DNA of 64,000 nt from Rhizophagus clarus (Eukaryota > Glomeromycota > Glomeromycetes > Glomerales > Glomeraceae): positions 62,001 through 126,000 of the forward strand of contig BLAL01000299.1 in assembly GCA_015698045.1 (NCBI GenBank), written 5' to 3'. The notes below the pieces were generated by a model. The model was not told the DNA's origin and ran no database searches. It saw only the letters and a list, made by a program, of their open reading frames with translations. The translations under genes and the position numbers were made by a program. Numbering within the stretch: the stretch's first letter is position 1; every line of letters begins with the position of its first letter. Shown piece by piece: positions 35,150-48,500 of this stretch.

Positions 35150-37053
35150 ATGAAGTTAACACGACAAGCCCGTATGATCATACTGCTTATACTTGATATT
35201 TTTTTTTTTATATCAGAAATTGTTTTTGGTTATTGGATTAATTCTTTAGCGTTAATAGCTGACTCATTTCATATGTTAAATGATATATTTAGTTTGGTGA
35301 TTGCTTTATATGCTTTAAAGGTACAAGAATCATTAATTTTTTTCATAAAATGATAAAAAAATTTTTTTTTTTTTTTTTTTTTTTTTGATTAATAAGTCCT
35401 TTGTTCATTACGATCAGCTTGCTTCTAAGACAACTTTTTCATCAAAATATTCATACGGTTGGCAACGAGCGGAAATTTTAGGTGCTCTTGTTAATGGTGT
35501 ATTTTTAGTAGCTTTATGTCTTAGTATTTTCCTTCAAGCAATTGAAAGATTTATTGATCCACCAGGTTAGTAATTTTTATTTTTAAAATATCTACAAATA
35601 TTTTATAACTTTTTATAATTGTAAAACTTTATTAATTTTAGAAATTAAAAGTCCAAAAATTATGTTGGGTGTCGGTTGTGCAGGATTATTTTCAAATATA
35701 ATTGGATTATTATTATTTCATGGTAATACGGAATTTTTTAAAGTTCATGTGAAATTTTATTATTTCATATCATATGTTGAATTCTTATTTTTATAGAACA
35801 CAGTCATGAACATAGTCATGGTCACACTCATGATCATGGTAAGAAATCTGCTGATGTTATTAATGCCGATGACAGTATTGTGCCAATAGATGAAATACTT
35901 GTACATCCTGCTGCGTCACGTCGATCTATAGTCAAAGCTGCACAGGAATCACGAGAATCACGGGAATTTTCAGAAAATATAAATAATGATACAATTCATT
36001 CAAATTCATCAAATAATGAAAACATTTCTATTAAAGAAGAATCATCTCAATGTGATACAGATAACAAACAAAAAATTCCTGAAATTAAAAATGATCACGA
36101 TCATAAATCTCGTGAAAAAAAACATAAAAATCTCAATATGTATGGAGTTTTCATCCACGTGTTGGGTGATGCTCTAGGTAATATTGGTGTCATTTGCTCC
36201 GGTTTATTTATATATTTAACGAATTTCTCGTGGAGATTTTATGCGGATCCTCTTATTAGGTAATAATAATATATATATTATAATCTTTATTTTAACAATA
36301 ATATCTGATATATTTCATTTTGTTGTACAGTTTAATACTTACAATTATTATACTCACGTCCGCTATTCCTTTAGGTAATTATTTTATACCCAATTTTTAT
36401 TTATTATATATGCTAATATAACCATTGTTTTATTTTATAGTAAAGAGCGCATCATATATTCTCTTACAAAAGGTTCCTTCAGGAATACCGATTGACGATG
36501 TGCGATTAAAAATTAAAGAGGTTTGTTGTAAGAATTACTTTGAAGTTTTTAAGATGTTTAATGATTTAATTGTTTAAATCCGCTATTTTCTCATCTTACC
36601 TGAAGTTATGTGGAGTATTATCCGTTCATGAACTACATATTTGGCAACTTTCTGATACGAAGCGAATATGTTCAGTACATATTTTACTTGCGCCATCAGC
36701 TAATTATATGGAGATAGCCGCCGATATAAGAAAAGTACTTCATGCTTATGGAGTTCATTCAGTAACAATACAACCAGAATATGTAAAGATTGGATTAAAT
36801 AGAAATGATGGTGGCGAAGTAATTATGGTGGTTGAAAATTCAGCGAAAGGAGTAGTAGAACTTGTCGCCAATGACGTAGTAAGTAATTTTAAACTATTGG
36901 ATTTTTTTTTAAAAAAAATTTTAACTTTATACATATTTATTTGAAAATTTATAGGATAATCACGAAACTGCTTGCTTGCTTCGTTGTAACTTGGATTCTT
37001 CTTGTACTCCGAATTTATGTTGTCCGTCTCCAGTACCAACAACTACAAATTAA
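35150..37053 (+). CDS. CDF-family zinc transporter (Zrc1/Cot1-like)
   Basis: Eight exons, 35150..35320, 35418..35565, 35642..35722, 35797..36259, 36331..36374, 36441..36520, 36606..36878 and 36955..37053, give about 452 residues in consistent phase. Cation-diffusion-facilitator proteins exchange zinc for protons; Zrc1 and Cot1 load the vacuole. The two metal-site motifs are intact: H-M-L-N-D in TM2 and H-V-L-G-D in TM5. Six membrane segments are predictable. The long loop between TM4 and TM5 begins with the His-rich string EHSHEHSHGHTHDHG. The cytosolic C-terminal domain has the typical SVHELHIWQLSD strand. The tail is Cys-rich (CLLRCNLDSSC..CC), as in fungal Zrc1-like proteins. Vacuolar location is inferred from the family. 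The EBP-like gene starts 180 bp downstream on the same strand. Confidence 0.92.
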
Positions 37054-37232
37054 TTTTGATAAATCAGTTTAATTATAACAAATACTAATAGCATCATGGC
37101 ACACGTGACAATTCTACAGTCATACAGATTTAGTTACACTAGCACCAGATTTTTTTATGAAAAAAAAAAAATTTTTTTTTTTTTCAATTAAATGTACTCT
37201 TATTTTCTTTTATAAACGTACGTGTATACCTA

Positions 37233-38041
37233 ATGTCAGCATTGTTTACAGAAGAATTGCAACGGATAATAAACTCGTTTATTATTGTAATAATATTATT
37301 TGCAACTGCTTATGTAATAACATCAATTGTATTTCCCTCAGAAAAAAAAATAACGAAATTTGAAAGATTTGTATTTATATGGTTAATATGGGACGCATCA
37401 ATTCATTTAATTTTAGAAGGTTCATTTGTAATATTAAGTTTAATTAGTACTGTAGAAGAAAGTAATGGAATTCTGGCTGAACTATGTATGCTATTAATAA
37501 TACTATCCTTTTCATAAAATATATAAAATAAATAAATTATAATTTTTTTTTTTAATAAAAAAAAAAAAAAAAAAAAATAGGGAAAGAATATGGTAAAGCG
37601 GATTCAAGATGGTTATATTCGGATCCAACAATACTTTCAGTAGAAATTCCGACATTTATATTTTGTGGACCATTAACATTATATGTAATATATTTAATTA
37701 TAATAAATCATTCTACAAGACATTATTGGCAAATGATTTTATGTACATGTGAAATATATGGATGTTGGATAACTTTTTGTCCTGAATGGTTAACAGGAAA
37801 TAAAGGACTTGATACGGAAAATTTAATATATTTTTGGATTTACCTTTTGGTAAGTTGTTTGTTTATATATTTTTTGGTATCAAATAATCATACTCATTTT
37901 TTTTTTTTTTCTTAATTAAAGTTTTTTAATGGAATTTGGGTAATTGTACCGATGATACTTATGTATCAATCCTGGAAAGTTATAACAGAAAATGATAAAT
38001 TGGTAAAAGAATTTAAATTAAAGGAACTAAAAGTTGATTAA
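37233..38041 (+). CDS. EBP-type sterol delta8-delta7 isomerase (EXPERA domain)
   Basis: Three exons, 37233..37485, 37581..37849 and 37922..38041, give 213 residues; human EBP has 230. Joining the first two makes the family motif L-W-K-E-Y-G-K-A-D-S-R. Four to five membrane segments are visible. Residues equivalent to the human EBP active site are present: His58 and Glu62 in IHLILEG, Glu in SVEIPT, and Asn and Trp in FFNGIWVIVP. EBP shifts the sterol C8 double bond to C7 in the endoplasmic reticulum. EBP-like proteins without isomerase activity exist, so activity is likely but not certain. Dikarya usually use the unrelated ERG2 for this step. Confidence 0.85.
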
Positions 38042-38346
38042 AAATATATACGCAATTAAAGGTTTTTTTTTTTTTTAATGAATTCATTCTGATATAATAA
38101 TTATACGTTAATTATTTACAACAAATATAAATAAATATATATATACAGTATGTACATATATATTTCTTCTTTTATTCTCATTTCAAAGTTGGTTTCATTC
38201 ACAAAAAAATACGAAATAAAAAACTTCGATATTATTAATCTAATATTATTAAAATTATTATACAAATTTTACAGTGAATATTTTTTTTTTTTTTTTTTTG
38301 GTATATGCGTGATTTTTTTCAATCTTAACAATTTGTAAACTAACAC
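38042..38346. other. convergent 3' region of EBP-like and GPCR genes
   Basis: 305 bp between two converging stop codons, with poly-T runs and AATAAA-like motifs. No gene is seen. Confidence 0.5.
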
Positions 38347-40272
38347 TTAAGAGATTGAAGAATTATCACCATTATTATGAAAATAAGGATCAGGTATGCT
38401 CTCATTAAAAGAAATAAAAGAATGACAATGACTGTTATTAAAAGTAGATGATTCAATATTAGAAGGAGGAGGAGTAACACTTAATAAGGATTCACGAAGG
38501 CTCCTATTAAAAATTTTTCGTGATTCCGAATTAAAAGATAAAATAGGAGGAGGAGTTGTAATAATACTTTGATCAGAAAATATGAATGGTACTAGAAAAT
38601 CAATATCAATTATATCATCTTCACACCATTCATATTCTCCATTTTCATTTTCTTTTAAATCATCATCTTCCACTTCAATGATATTATCATTATCGTTATT
38701 GTCTTCAGTATTTCCAGTAATATTTGAACTATTCCTATCAACTAAAGTTAAATCAGTATTGGCACGAGTAGGCGAACTTGGTATACTAGGTAAATCATCT
38801 TCAACTATTATACTCATCATTTCTATATTATTGTTGTTGTTATTAGAGTAAGATGAATAACTTGATATTGAAGAACTTAATGAAGGATTTAAACGATGAC
38901 TTTTCTTTGTTGAAGAATAAGATTTTGTTGGAAATGTTATAGAATTATTGGAACTACTTCTACTATGTCGTGTTATATTACTATTATTTCCATTATCAGA
39001 AGAAGAATGTTTTTTTTGTTTTGAAAATATTTCATTTTTTAAAAAAGTGAGAGTTTTAGCAACTCCACCTAAATTAGTTAATACGATAAATAATATATAT
39101 ACCCATGATTGATTTACGTCAAATAAAAAACATAGGCAATATATTATAAAAGGTGTGTATTGCATTAATTGTAAAAATATGTAAGAAGCCATTTTACGTG
39201 TTGCTCTTGTTATATTTGAAGCGATTTTTAATTGATCAAATGTAGGTACATTTGAATTTGTTCGATATTGACTTAAAGCATTCATGAAGAAACTAGGTGG
39301 TCTCAATTCTAATCCATCCGAAGGATTTTGTAATGTGTAAGAAGAGGATCTGGATGATGTCATTGATGTAGTTGAAAATTTACGAGTAGATAATCTTGAA
39401 ATATCCCGTGAACTAACACCACTCCTTTTTCGAATGGATTTAAATACAGGTGAAGTGAGCATAGTTTCTACTCCATGAATTCTTTTTATTACTTTTAAAT
39501 AACAAAATGTAGTTATTATTATTACTATATATGCAAATACTATCAAAGTTATCATTGAAATTCTACTACCATTTTTACGATCTATTCTGTTCATAAAACA
39601 CCTAAAAAAGAAGTGTTATAATTTATTAATTTCAAAAAAAAAAAAAAAAAAAAGATTTAGAGAAATTAAGACATACCAATAATTGTCTTGTCCATATCCA
39701 TTAGTCACAATCGTTAATATACTAATTAATAAACTAGGTACTACTATGATTACTCCTAATACCCAATCGTAATTTCCTAAACTTGCAACTCGTCTTTTAC
39801 ATACACGTAAATAAGTAACCACCGCGATAACTACCATTAACATCATATTCATTGTAATGAACGTTGATATACTAAATCCAATTCCTTCACATAATCCACC
39901 AGAATTTAATAATTTATCATTTTGCATAGGATAAAATAAATTTGGTATCGTTATAAGTGCGATTAATAGGTCCATTATTGACATATAAAGTGGAAATCTT
40001 TGTGAAGGTGATAATCTTCCTGGTTTACGTTTTTTCCATCTATTAAAAGTTATTATGATTATTATACAACATCCAACTATATTTGCGAATGACGTTACTA
40101 TTCCTCCTACAAAAAATATTCCACTTCCTATCGGATCTTTTGATTGTATGCTACCTTTATTTTCTTCTTCGGACCTGCCGGTATCATTATTATTTGATAT
40201 TATCATACCATTACTATGCTTTATTAAAAATATTATTATCCCTAGTAATAATTTTATTATTGAACGCGTCAT
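38347..40272 (-). CDS. seven-transmembrane receptor, cAR/Git3-like
   Basis: Two exons, 40272..39677 and 39601..38347, give about 616 residues. The intron splits a Trp codon in the second extracellular loop, and joining gives the G-x-D-N-Y-W-C-F motif typical of the cAMP-receptor/Git3 class. A signal-peptide-like hydrophobic start is followed by seven hydrophobic segments, at about residues 52-80, 96-117, 128-155, 166-190, 216-238, 320-345 and 350-370. The third intracellular loop is long and Ser/Thr-rich. The C-terminal tail of about 230 residues is rich in Ser, Asn and acidic stretches, with many possible phosphorylation sites. Fungal relatives sense sugars, amino acids or other cues through heterotrimeric G proteins; the ligand here is unknown. 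Confidence 0.78.
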
Positions 40273-40862
40273 TCCTATTATTATTCTTTCTTTTAATAAA
40301 AAGTATAAAATTGTTCGAAATTGAGTTTTAATATTTTATTTGTTCATTAATTCATAAAATTTAAATAAGATTAAATAAAGATTCTACTGAAATTTTTAAT
40401 AAAATAAATAAAAATAGCAAAATTTTATCTTTGCTCGCGACTCGAAAAAAATGTATATATTTATTTATATATTAATTATTAACTGTTAATGATTAAAAAT
40501 TTGATTATAGAAAGTTAAAAAAAAAAAGAAAGTTTTTTTTTTTTTAAAAAAAAAAGAAAAGTTCGTGGGTAGTAAAAAAAAATTAAAATTAAATTTTTTT
40601 GAACGCTTGGTTTCGGTATTATTTAAATAAATTTTAATAAAGTTATACATAAACAATGGTTAATGATTTATGATTTTCAAATTAATATTATCGTTATTAG
40701 AATATATAAAAATTTTTACGGGGTATTTATTACTTGTAATAGGTAAATAATTACTCGGCTTTGACAACAATAATATGATACGTATATAAATGGATTGTTT
40801 ATTAATAATCTACAATCAAAAAATTTTTCCATCCATTTCGGAAAAATACACAATTGCAACGA

Positions 40863-40893
<31 letters not shown>

Positions 40894-42562
40894 GAATTAC
40901 TCTTTTTTCTTCTTCTTTCAAAAGGTTTTTACAAACACGGGGAATTAATTCTTTCTTTTTTTGTTAAAGGAAATTAATAAAAAAAAGAAATTTTTCTTTT
41001 TTCCCGCCATAATAACTGTGTATCAATTAATAAGCTGACCAATGATTTTAATTATGAGCCGATTGAAATTGGTAATAAAACCAATTTTCTTAATAAGTAT
41101 TACAGAGAGAATAAAAATTATTTCTGTGAAAATTTTTCTCATATAAATTTAAATTTAATTAGCGGATTAATTTACTATTTTTCTCTTATTTAAATCGTTC
41201 GCGAGATAAACAAAAAAACATCACTGTTACTTTTGAGACCCTTAATGGTTAAATTTTAACTTTATAAACCTCCGAATATTTGTTATTTTATTTACAATTT
41301 TTTATATTTAAAAAAAAACCAACAAAAAAAAAAAGATAATAAAGAATAACTTTTTTTTTTTTAATATTGTGTCATGTAACTTTTTTTTTTTTTTACAATG
41401 TTAAACATTGAAACAAAATTATTCGTTTTGAGTTTTTTAGGTTTGGATCTTCAAAAAAACTTATCGAAATTATATATAAATGGAGTTTCTCCCCGTCGTT
41501 TAGAATTTTTGTTATCTGTTGTGATTCTTTTTAATGTTTTCGACTGCTTGCTTCATTGTTTGTATCGCTTAATTCATGTTTGGAATACATTATGATTATT
41601 TATTAATTATTACAGTCCGATTATTTATATGTCAAAAAAAAAAGACCAAAATGAAAAGCATAAAAATGAACTTTATTTTGAAATAATAAACCAATTAACG
41701 GTTAAATGACGAATATGATCGTTCAAAAAAAAGGGGGAAAGGAAAAGGGGAATTTCCTATAAGGAATTCTGTTAAATGTTGTGTTTTAGTAAAAGGAAAT
41801 TAAAGATAAAAAAATATATATCTGATATATTTTTATAATTTATAATGATAAGAAAAAAAAAAAAAAAAAAACTTTAATATTCTAGAAAAACATTCCGTTT
41901 TTCTTTTTATGTTTGACAAATATAACTTCGCATTTGAAATAAAATACAAATTTCTAATCATTGTTACATGTTATTTCAAAGCTCCCGATTTTGTATAATT
42001 GATCGAAATAAGTCGCGTACTTCATTTTTCTTCCAATTTAAAAATTGTAGTACATTATTTTTACTTAGGTTATTTTGAGAGCAACTTAAAGCTACGAAAA
42101 TATCTCCATCATTTATTCTTTGTTGAATGAAACATTAATCTATCAATTAATTCATATTTTAAAGTGAGAATTGTTAGGTAGATAAATGAGGTTATTAATC
42201 CAGCTGCATCAGAATCAAGTCGATGACAAATTCGACTTCGGATATATTTTCTCTGTCAAGTTATATTACTGCTTAAAATTAACTTTATCATTAATAACGT
42301 CAAAATTCATTTAAAAAAGTGTAAAAATTTATAAGAACAAAATCTTTAAAATTTTATTTAATAAATAATAAATATAACAAATTCATTTGATGATAAATAA
42401 AATAAAAAATAAACAAAAAGCTACAAGATAAAGACTAAATATTTTTTTTTTTTTTTTTAAAAAAAAAAACTAAACTATATTTGATATCTAATAAATAAAT
42501 TATCAAAAAGATCGATGATTGATTTTTAAATTCTAATGAATATACTAATATAATATTATAGA
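40273..42562. other. noncoding spacer between GPCR and giant gene
   Basis: AT-rich, with perfect poly-T/poly-A palindromes at 40533-40555, 40863-40893 and 42442-42468. A 65-codon frame at 41398 has no recognisable family or splicing context. The left part is upstream of the GPCR; the right part is the 3' flank of the giant gene. Confidence 0.5.
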
Positions 42563-45500
42563 TTAACAACAGTCTCCACCTGGTTTGTAATATTCGTCCA
42601 TCAAAAATTTAGTGGCTCTTTTAGCTCGATTTAAGACATCATCTTTATTGCCATGAGTAACATTGTTATCAAATAATCTATTAACTTCTTCTTCAGTATA
42701 TTTGAGTGCCAATTTAGTGGCTTCAGATACATCTTCTAAGGTCTTATTTTGAGCGCTATCAAGTTTGACTTTACATTTTGCTCTGGCAGCTGCTCCTACT
42801 ACAATCAATTCGGAGTTGAGATAAGAATCTTTTTGAGTTAAAGCACGACCATCAGATCCATAATTAACAGATTGAGAAGGTTTATTTAAAACCTCTTTGA
42901 CAATGTTAGTATTTTTGTTATTGAGAAATTCGCAACCCTGTTGAATCAAATATTGTTCACAAGCTGAATATAATTCTTTCTCCAAATCGGAATTGTGAAC
43001 TTGTTCACTGATCCAGGTACTTGCTCGATCACAAGATGTACGCCATTCAGATTCATAATCAATCAAAACTATTTTGAGATAGGTAACAACAAATGCGGAT
43101 ATCCAAAGGCTTTTATCAAGACGTCTCAAACGTAGACTACCAACGTAAGTTTTAAGAGTATCGACAGCTTCTTCGGGAGAAGCAATCTTGAGTTGATCGG
43201 AAATTATTTTGTGAAGAGTGAAAGATCCATTGTTGTGTTGAGACTTGCATAAAGAACGAGCATGATCAACTTTAGCATCAGATTTGAGTCCATTATATAT
43301 GGCAGTTTTCGTTTCATCATCTACATCAAGCGTAGTAACTGAAACATCTATGGTTTGAGAATTATAAGCCTCCACGGCTCTTTCAATCAGATACTGGTCG
43401 CAAGCAGAGTTCAATTCTTCTAACTCGTTACCGCTAAGTTGTTTACTGGTTACCAACTTATCTGCTTTTTCACAAACGTTACGCCATTCATTTTCGTAAT
43501 CAATTAAGACACATTTGAAATATGTAATAGTAAATAAAGTTTGCCAAATTGATTTGATTGATTCATCACACTGCTTCAGATTTTTGATTCCAACATAACG
43601 AGTAATTCCTTTAATAAATTCGTCAATTGATGAAATTTTAAGATGTTCACGAATTGATGGATGTAAGATGAAAGAACCATCACTATTTTGAGATTTGCAA
43701 ATTAACCGAGCGTCTTCAATGGTGGGACTTGATTGAAGATATTCAAGCACAGTTGTACGAGTTTCTTTAGAAACTTCAAGTTTGACCTTTTCTATTTCTT
43801 CTACAATTACATGTTCAATTTCTTTGGTGCCTTCTTCAATCACGTATTGTTCACATGCGTTAAATAATTCTTTTTCTAATTCTTTGTTGTTGTTAAGTTG
43901 TTGGCTCAACCAAGAACTAGCACGTTCACATACAGTTTGAGTTTCACCTTGGTATTCAATAAGAACATATCTTAAAATATAAATTGTGAGCGCAGTTTCA
44001 AAGACCGAGTCTTTATATGTTCTTAAATGCTGGTTATTAATGTAGCTTTTCACATTCGTAATTGACCTATTAGTGTTGATAACTTTAAGTTGGTTTTTGA
44101 TTGAATCATGGAGAGTAATTGAGCCATCATTATTTTGAGATGAGCATATTGAATGAACATCGTCAGCGCTGTATTTTCCTTTCAAAATAGAGATAACTGT
44201 TTGCTTCGTTTCTTCATCAACTACAATTTTTCTGACTTGAAGGGTTCTTTCTTCTTTTTGCTTAACTAGTTTACGTGTCACACGATCTACAACATATTTG
44301 TTCGAAGTTTCCAAAAGTTCTTGCATTAACTTATCATCTCCTCCGAGCTGGGATCGAACATATTCTTCAGCTTTGTTGTATTTGTCTTTCCAATCATTTT
44401 CGTGTTGACTAGCTGTATTTTTCAAATATTGCCTAAGATAAACGTAAAAAAAATTTAGAATAAAGGAAAAATATAAGATAAAAAAAAAATCATATAAAAT
44501 AATATGCTTACATTGATATAACAGTATGCCAAACCGAGGGACCGATATTTTTGAGTTTTTCATTTCTGGTATAAGTTATTACGGAGGTAACTAGAGATTC
44601 AGGAGAAGTAGAATTGAGCTTATTGGTGATTTCTTCATTAACTTCAAAGGAACCGTCAGTTTTTTGTGTTGAAACAATGGTTTCAGTAATTTCAGGAGTA
44701 ATTTGTATTTCTTTTAAAGCTTCTTTCTTAGATTCCTCTGTCACCTTTTCCGAACTTTTGTCAATTACTACTTTGCTTGATGCTTTTATGATGTCTTCCT
44801 CAAGTTGAGCATCTCCAATTTGAGATCTAAGATATTCCCTGGCTTGTTTATATTTTTGTGATAACTTGCTTGGAAGGTTATCTGTGTCCGTCGTAACTGT
44901 ACGTAAATATGCGATCATAAGTGCTGTTTTAAAGATAGAATCGGATTTTTCAGGTTTAATTTTATCGCTATCAACATATAATTTAATTTTCTTGACTAAA
45001 TCCTCAGAGGAAGTATTAAGTTCTTTGTTGATTGTTGTGCTTATTTCAAAGGATCCATCCTCTTTCTGAGATGATAAAGCATCGTCGACAGTTTCTTCGG
45101 AGGTTGATGCTCGTATAGCAAGAACAGCAGCTTTCTTTTTATCTTTGATAACTTTTTGAGTCGATTGTTTTACAACATATTTGCTAGAAGCATCTATTAA
45201 TTCATCCACATCTTTAGAATTTCCAATTTCTTTAGTTAGATATTGATGAGCTTTCTCATATTTTTCTTTCCATTCACCTTCATGCTGATCCGCTAAATTT
45301 TTGAGGTATGCAACGTTCACGGCCGTAGTAATCCAGGTAGGTTTTGCGTCTTTGAGTTTTTCACTTGTGATATATTGTTTAACAGTAGTCAATACTTTTT
45401 CTTTCGAAGGTGCATCTAGTTGTTCACAAACGGTTTCGCCAACCTCAATAGAACCATCATCATTTTGTTCCGATACTACATACTGGATAACTTCTTTGGT

Positions 45501-48500
45501 CGTAGAGGATGACTTAACAGTATCAAGAGCATCGACTTTTTCATGACTATGATCATCATCATCAACTTTTCCTTCAAAGGTGATTGCGTCTTCAATATCT
45601 TTACCTAATTTTACAAAGCTAGTAGCAATATTATCAAATAATCCTTGTTTCGTTTTAGGTTGCTCAGTTTCAGGTTTAGCAGGAGTAGGTTGTTCTTTTT
45701 TAGGTTGAACTACTCCGGTATGTTCACTATGTTGATCTTTTTTAGGATGTGTTGCAGGGCTTGCAGGGCTTGCAGTACTAGGTTTTACTGGAGATTTTGT
45801 TGTACTACTGGTAGGAACTACAGGAACGGATTCAATTTTCTTTACTGTAGTTTGCTTTGTAGTATCACTACCCCAGGTGGGTAAGGTGGGTATCCACTTG
45901 AGCAAAGGTGATGATTCTTTTTTCTTATTGGAAACTCTCTCAACTACTATTTTCTCACAAGATTCTAAGATATCTTTTTCTAATTTTTCGTCGTTGATTT
46001 GAGTATGTAACCAAGCGAGGGCTTTTTCATTTTGATTTGTCAATTTTGGTTTATGTTTACCTAACACTTTGTTGGAGTAAGCTATTGTTATGAATGTGTT
46101 CCATACTTTGGTGTCCAATTTTTTGACACGTTCATCAGGAATACGAACGGAAGATGAAATATTTTCGGTTGTAATTTCTCCAAGTTTTTCGGTGATTTTG
46201 TCAGATATTTTTTCGTATGAACCTTCATTGTTTTGAACTTCAATGACTTCTGTAATCTCTTCTTCAGTTACGGTTTCTTGAATTTCTTTGACAACAGATT
46301 GATCCGCTTTTTCTTTGATTATTTTTTTCGTTGCATGTTCAACAACAACTGTATCGGTTTTTTCCAATAATTCATTAATCTTTTCATCACTTCCTAATTC
46401 AGTTTTTAGATATTTCTCTGCCTTTTCAACTTTTTCTTTTAATTCTGGTGAAGCGTCAGTAGATGATGTTTTTCTGAGGAAGGATAAAGTAATAGCGGTA
46501 TTTATTATGTTTTTACTTTCAGGTAATTTAACACCTTTATCACCGAAATAAGATTTAACAGATGATAATAATGATTCGTTTGACTCAACATCGAGTTCCT
46601 TAGAAACGGTATCGGTAAGTTCTAATGATCCATCGTCCTTTTGGCTTGATACAATTTCTTTAGCTTTTTCGGTTGTGGTAGAGGTTTTAACAGTAGATAC
46701 GGCATCTTCCTTTTCTTTCTTAACACTTTCTTCAACAATAATCTTATCCGATGTAGTTAATAACTCCTCTACTAATTTTTCATCTTTGAGTTCCTTAACA
46801 AGATATTTCTTGGCCTTCTCAGTTTGTTCATTATGTTGATCCGGAGATTGTGAGGTAATAGTTAAGTAACGGAGTGATAGGGCTGTTTCCCATATTTCTT
46901 TGGGGACCGATTTTAATTTTTCGCTAACATTATATGTTTGAATTGATGAATGTATGTTATCAGTAGAGACGTTAATTTGATCGGAAACGATTTTGTCTAA
47001 TTTAATAGAACCGTTGGCTTGTTGGTTATCAACGATCTTCTTGGATGTTTCAGGAGTGGTTTTTGATTTAAGATTGATAAGTGTAGAGGATACAGTATCG
47101 GCAGCATGTTGTGTTGTTTGAGATATGGTGTCAGTAATATATCCGGTTGTGGATCTAGCTGTATCAGTGATGTATCCAGTTGTATCGCTAATATATCCGG
47201 TTGTGCTTTTAGCTGTATCGCCAATATATTTACCCCAACCAGATCCCCAAGTAGACAAAGAAGCCCATGAAGATTCTTTTTTCTTATTAGAAGCTTTTTC
47301 GGCTACTATTTTCTCACAGGATTCTAAGATTTCTTTTTCTAATTTTTCGTCATTAATTTGAGTATGTAACCAAGCGAGGGCTTTTTCATTTTGCTTTGTC
47401 AATTTGGGTTTATGTTTACCTAATACTTTGTTGGAGTAAGCTATTGTTATAAATGTGTTCCATACTTTAGTATCAAATTTTTTGACACGTTCATCAGGAA
47501 TACGAATGGAGGATGAAATATTTTCGGTTGTGATTACTCCAAGTTTTTCGGTGATCTTGTCAGATATTTTTTCATATGAACCTTCGTCATTTTGAATTTC
47601 AATAACTTTTGTGACCTCTTCTTCAGTTACGGTTTCTTGAATTTCTTCGACAACCGATTGTTCTGCTTTTTCTTTGATTACTTTTTTTGTTGCATGTTCA
47701 ACAACAACTGTATCGGTTTTTTCTAATAATTCATTAATCTTTTCATCACTTCCTAATTCAGTCTTTAGATATTTCTCTGCCTTTTCAACTTTTTCTTTTA
47801 GTTCTGGTGAAGTGTCAGTAGATGATGTTTTTCTGAGGAAGGATAAGGTTAGAGCGGTGTCCAATAGTTTTTTATTGTCAGGTAATTTATTACCGAGATA
47901 AGTTTTAACAGATGATACTAATGACTCGTTTGATTCAACATCGAGTTCCTTAGAAATGGTGTCGGTGAGTTCTAAAGATCCATCATCCTTTTGGCTTGAT
48001 ACAATTTCTTCAGCTTTTTCGGTTGTGGTAGAGTTTTTGACGGTAGAAATGGCATCTTCTTTTTCTTTTTTGACACTTTGTTCGACAATAATCTTCTCCG
48101 ATGTATTTAATATCTCCTCTACTAATTTTTCATCTTTGAGTTCTTCGATAAGATATTTCTTGGCTTTTTCAGTTTGTTCCTTATGTTGATCCGGAGATTG
48201 TGAGGTAATAGTTAAGTAGCGGAGTGATAGGGCTGTTTCCCATATATTTTGAGGGACTGATTTTAATTTTTGACTAACATTATATGTTTGAATTGATGAA
48301 TGTATGTTGTCAGAGGAGATGTTAATTTGATCGGAAACGGTTTTGTCTAATTTAATAGAACCATCAGCTTTTTGGTTATCAACGATCTTCTTGGATGTTT
48401 CAGGAGTGGTTTTTGATTTAAGATTGATAAGTGTAGAGGATACAGTGTCGGCTGCATGTTGTGTTGTTTGAGATATGGTATCAGTAATATATCCGGTTGT

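Noticed and set aside
41398..41595. 65-codon frame upstream of the GPCR
   Set aside because: No family signal, no splice context and a poly-T run just before it; could be chance.
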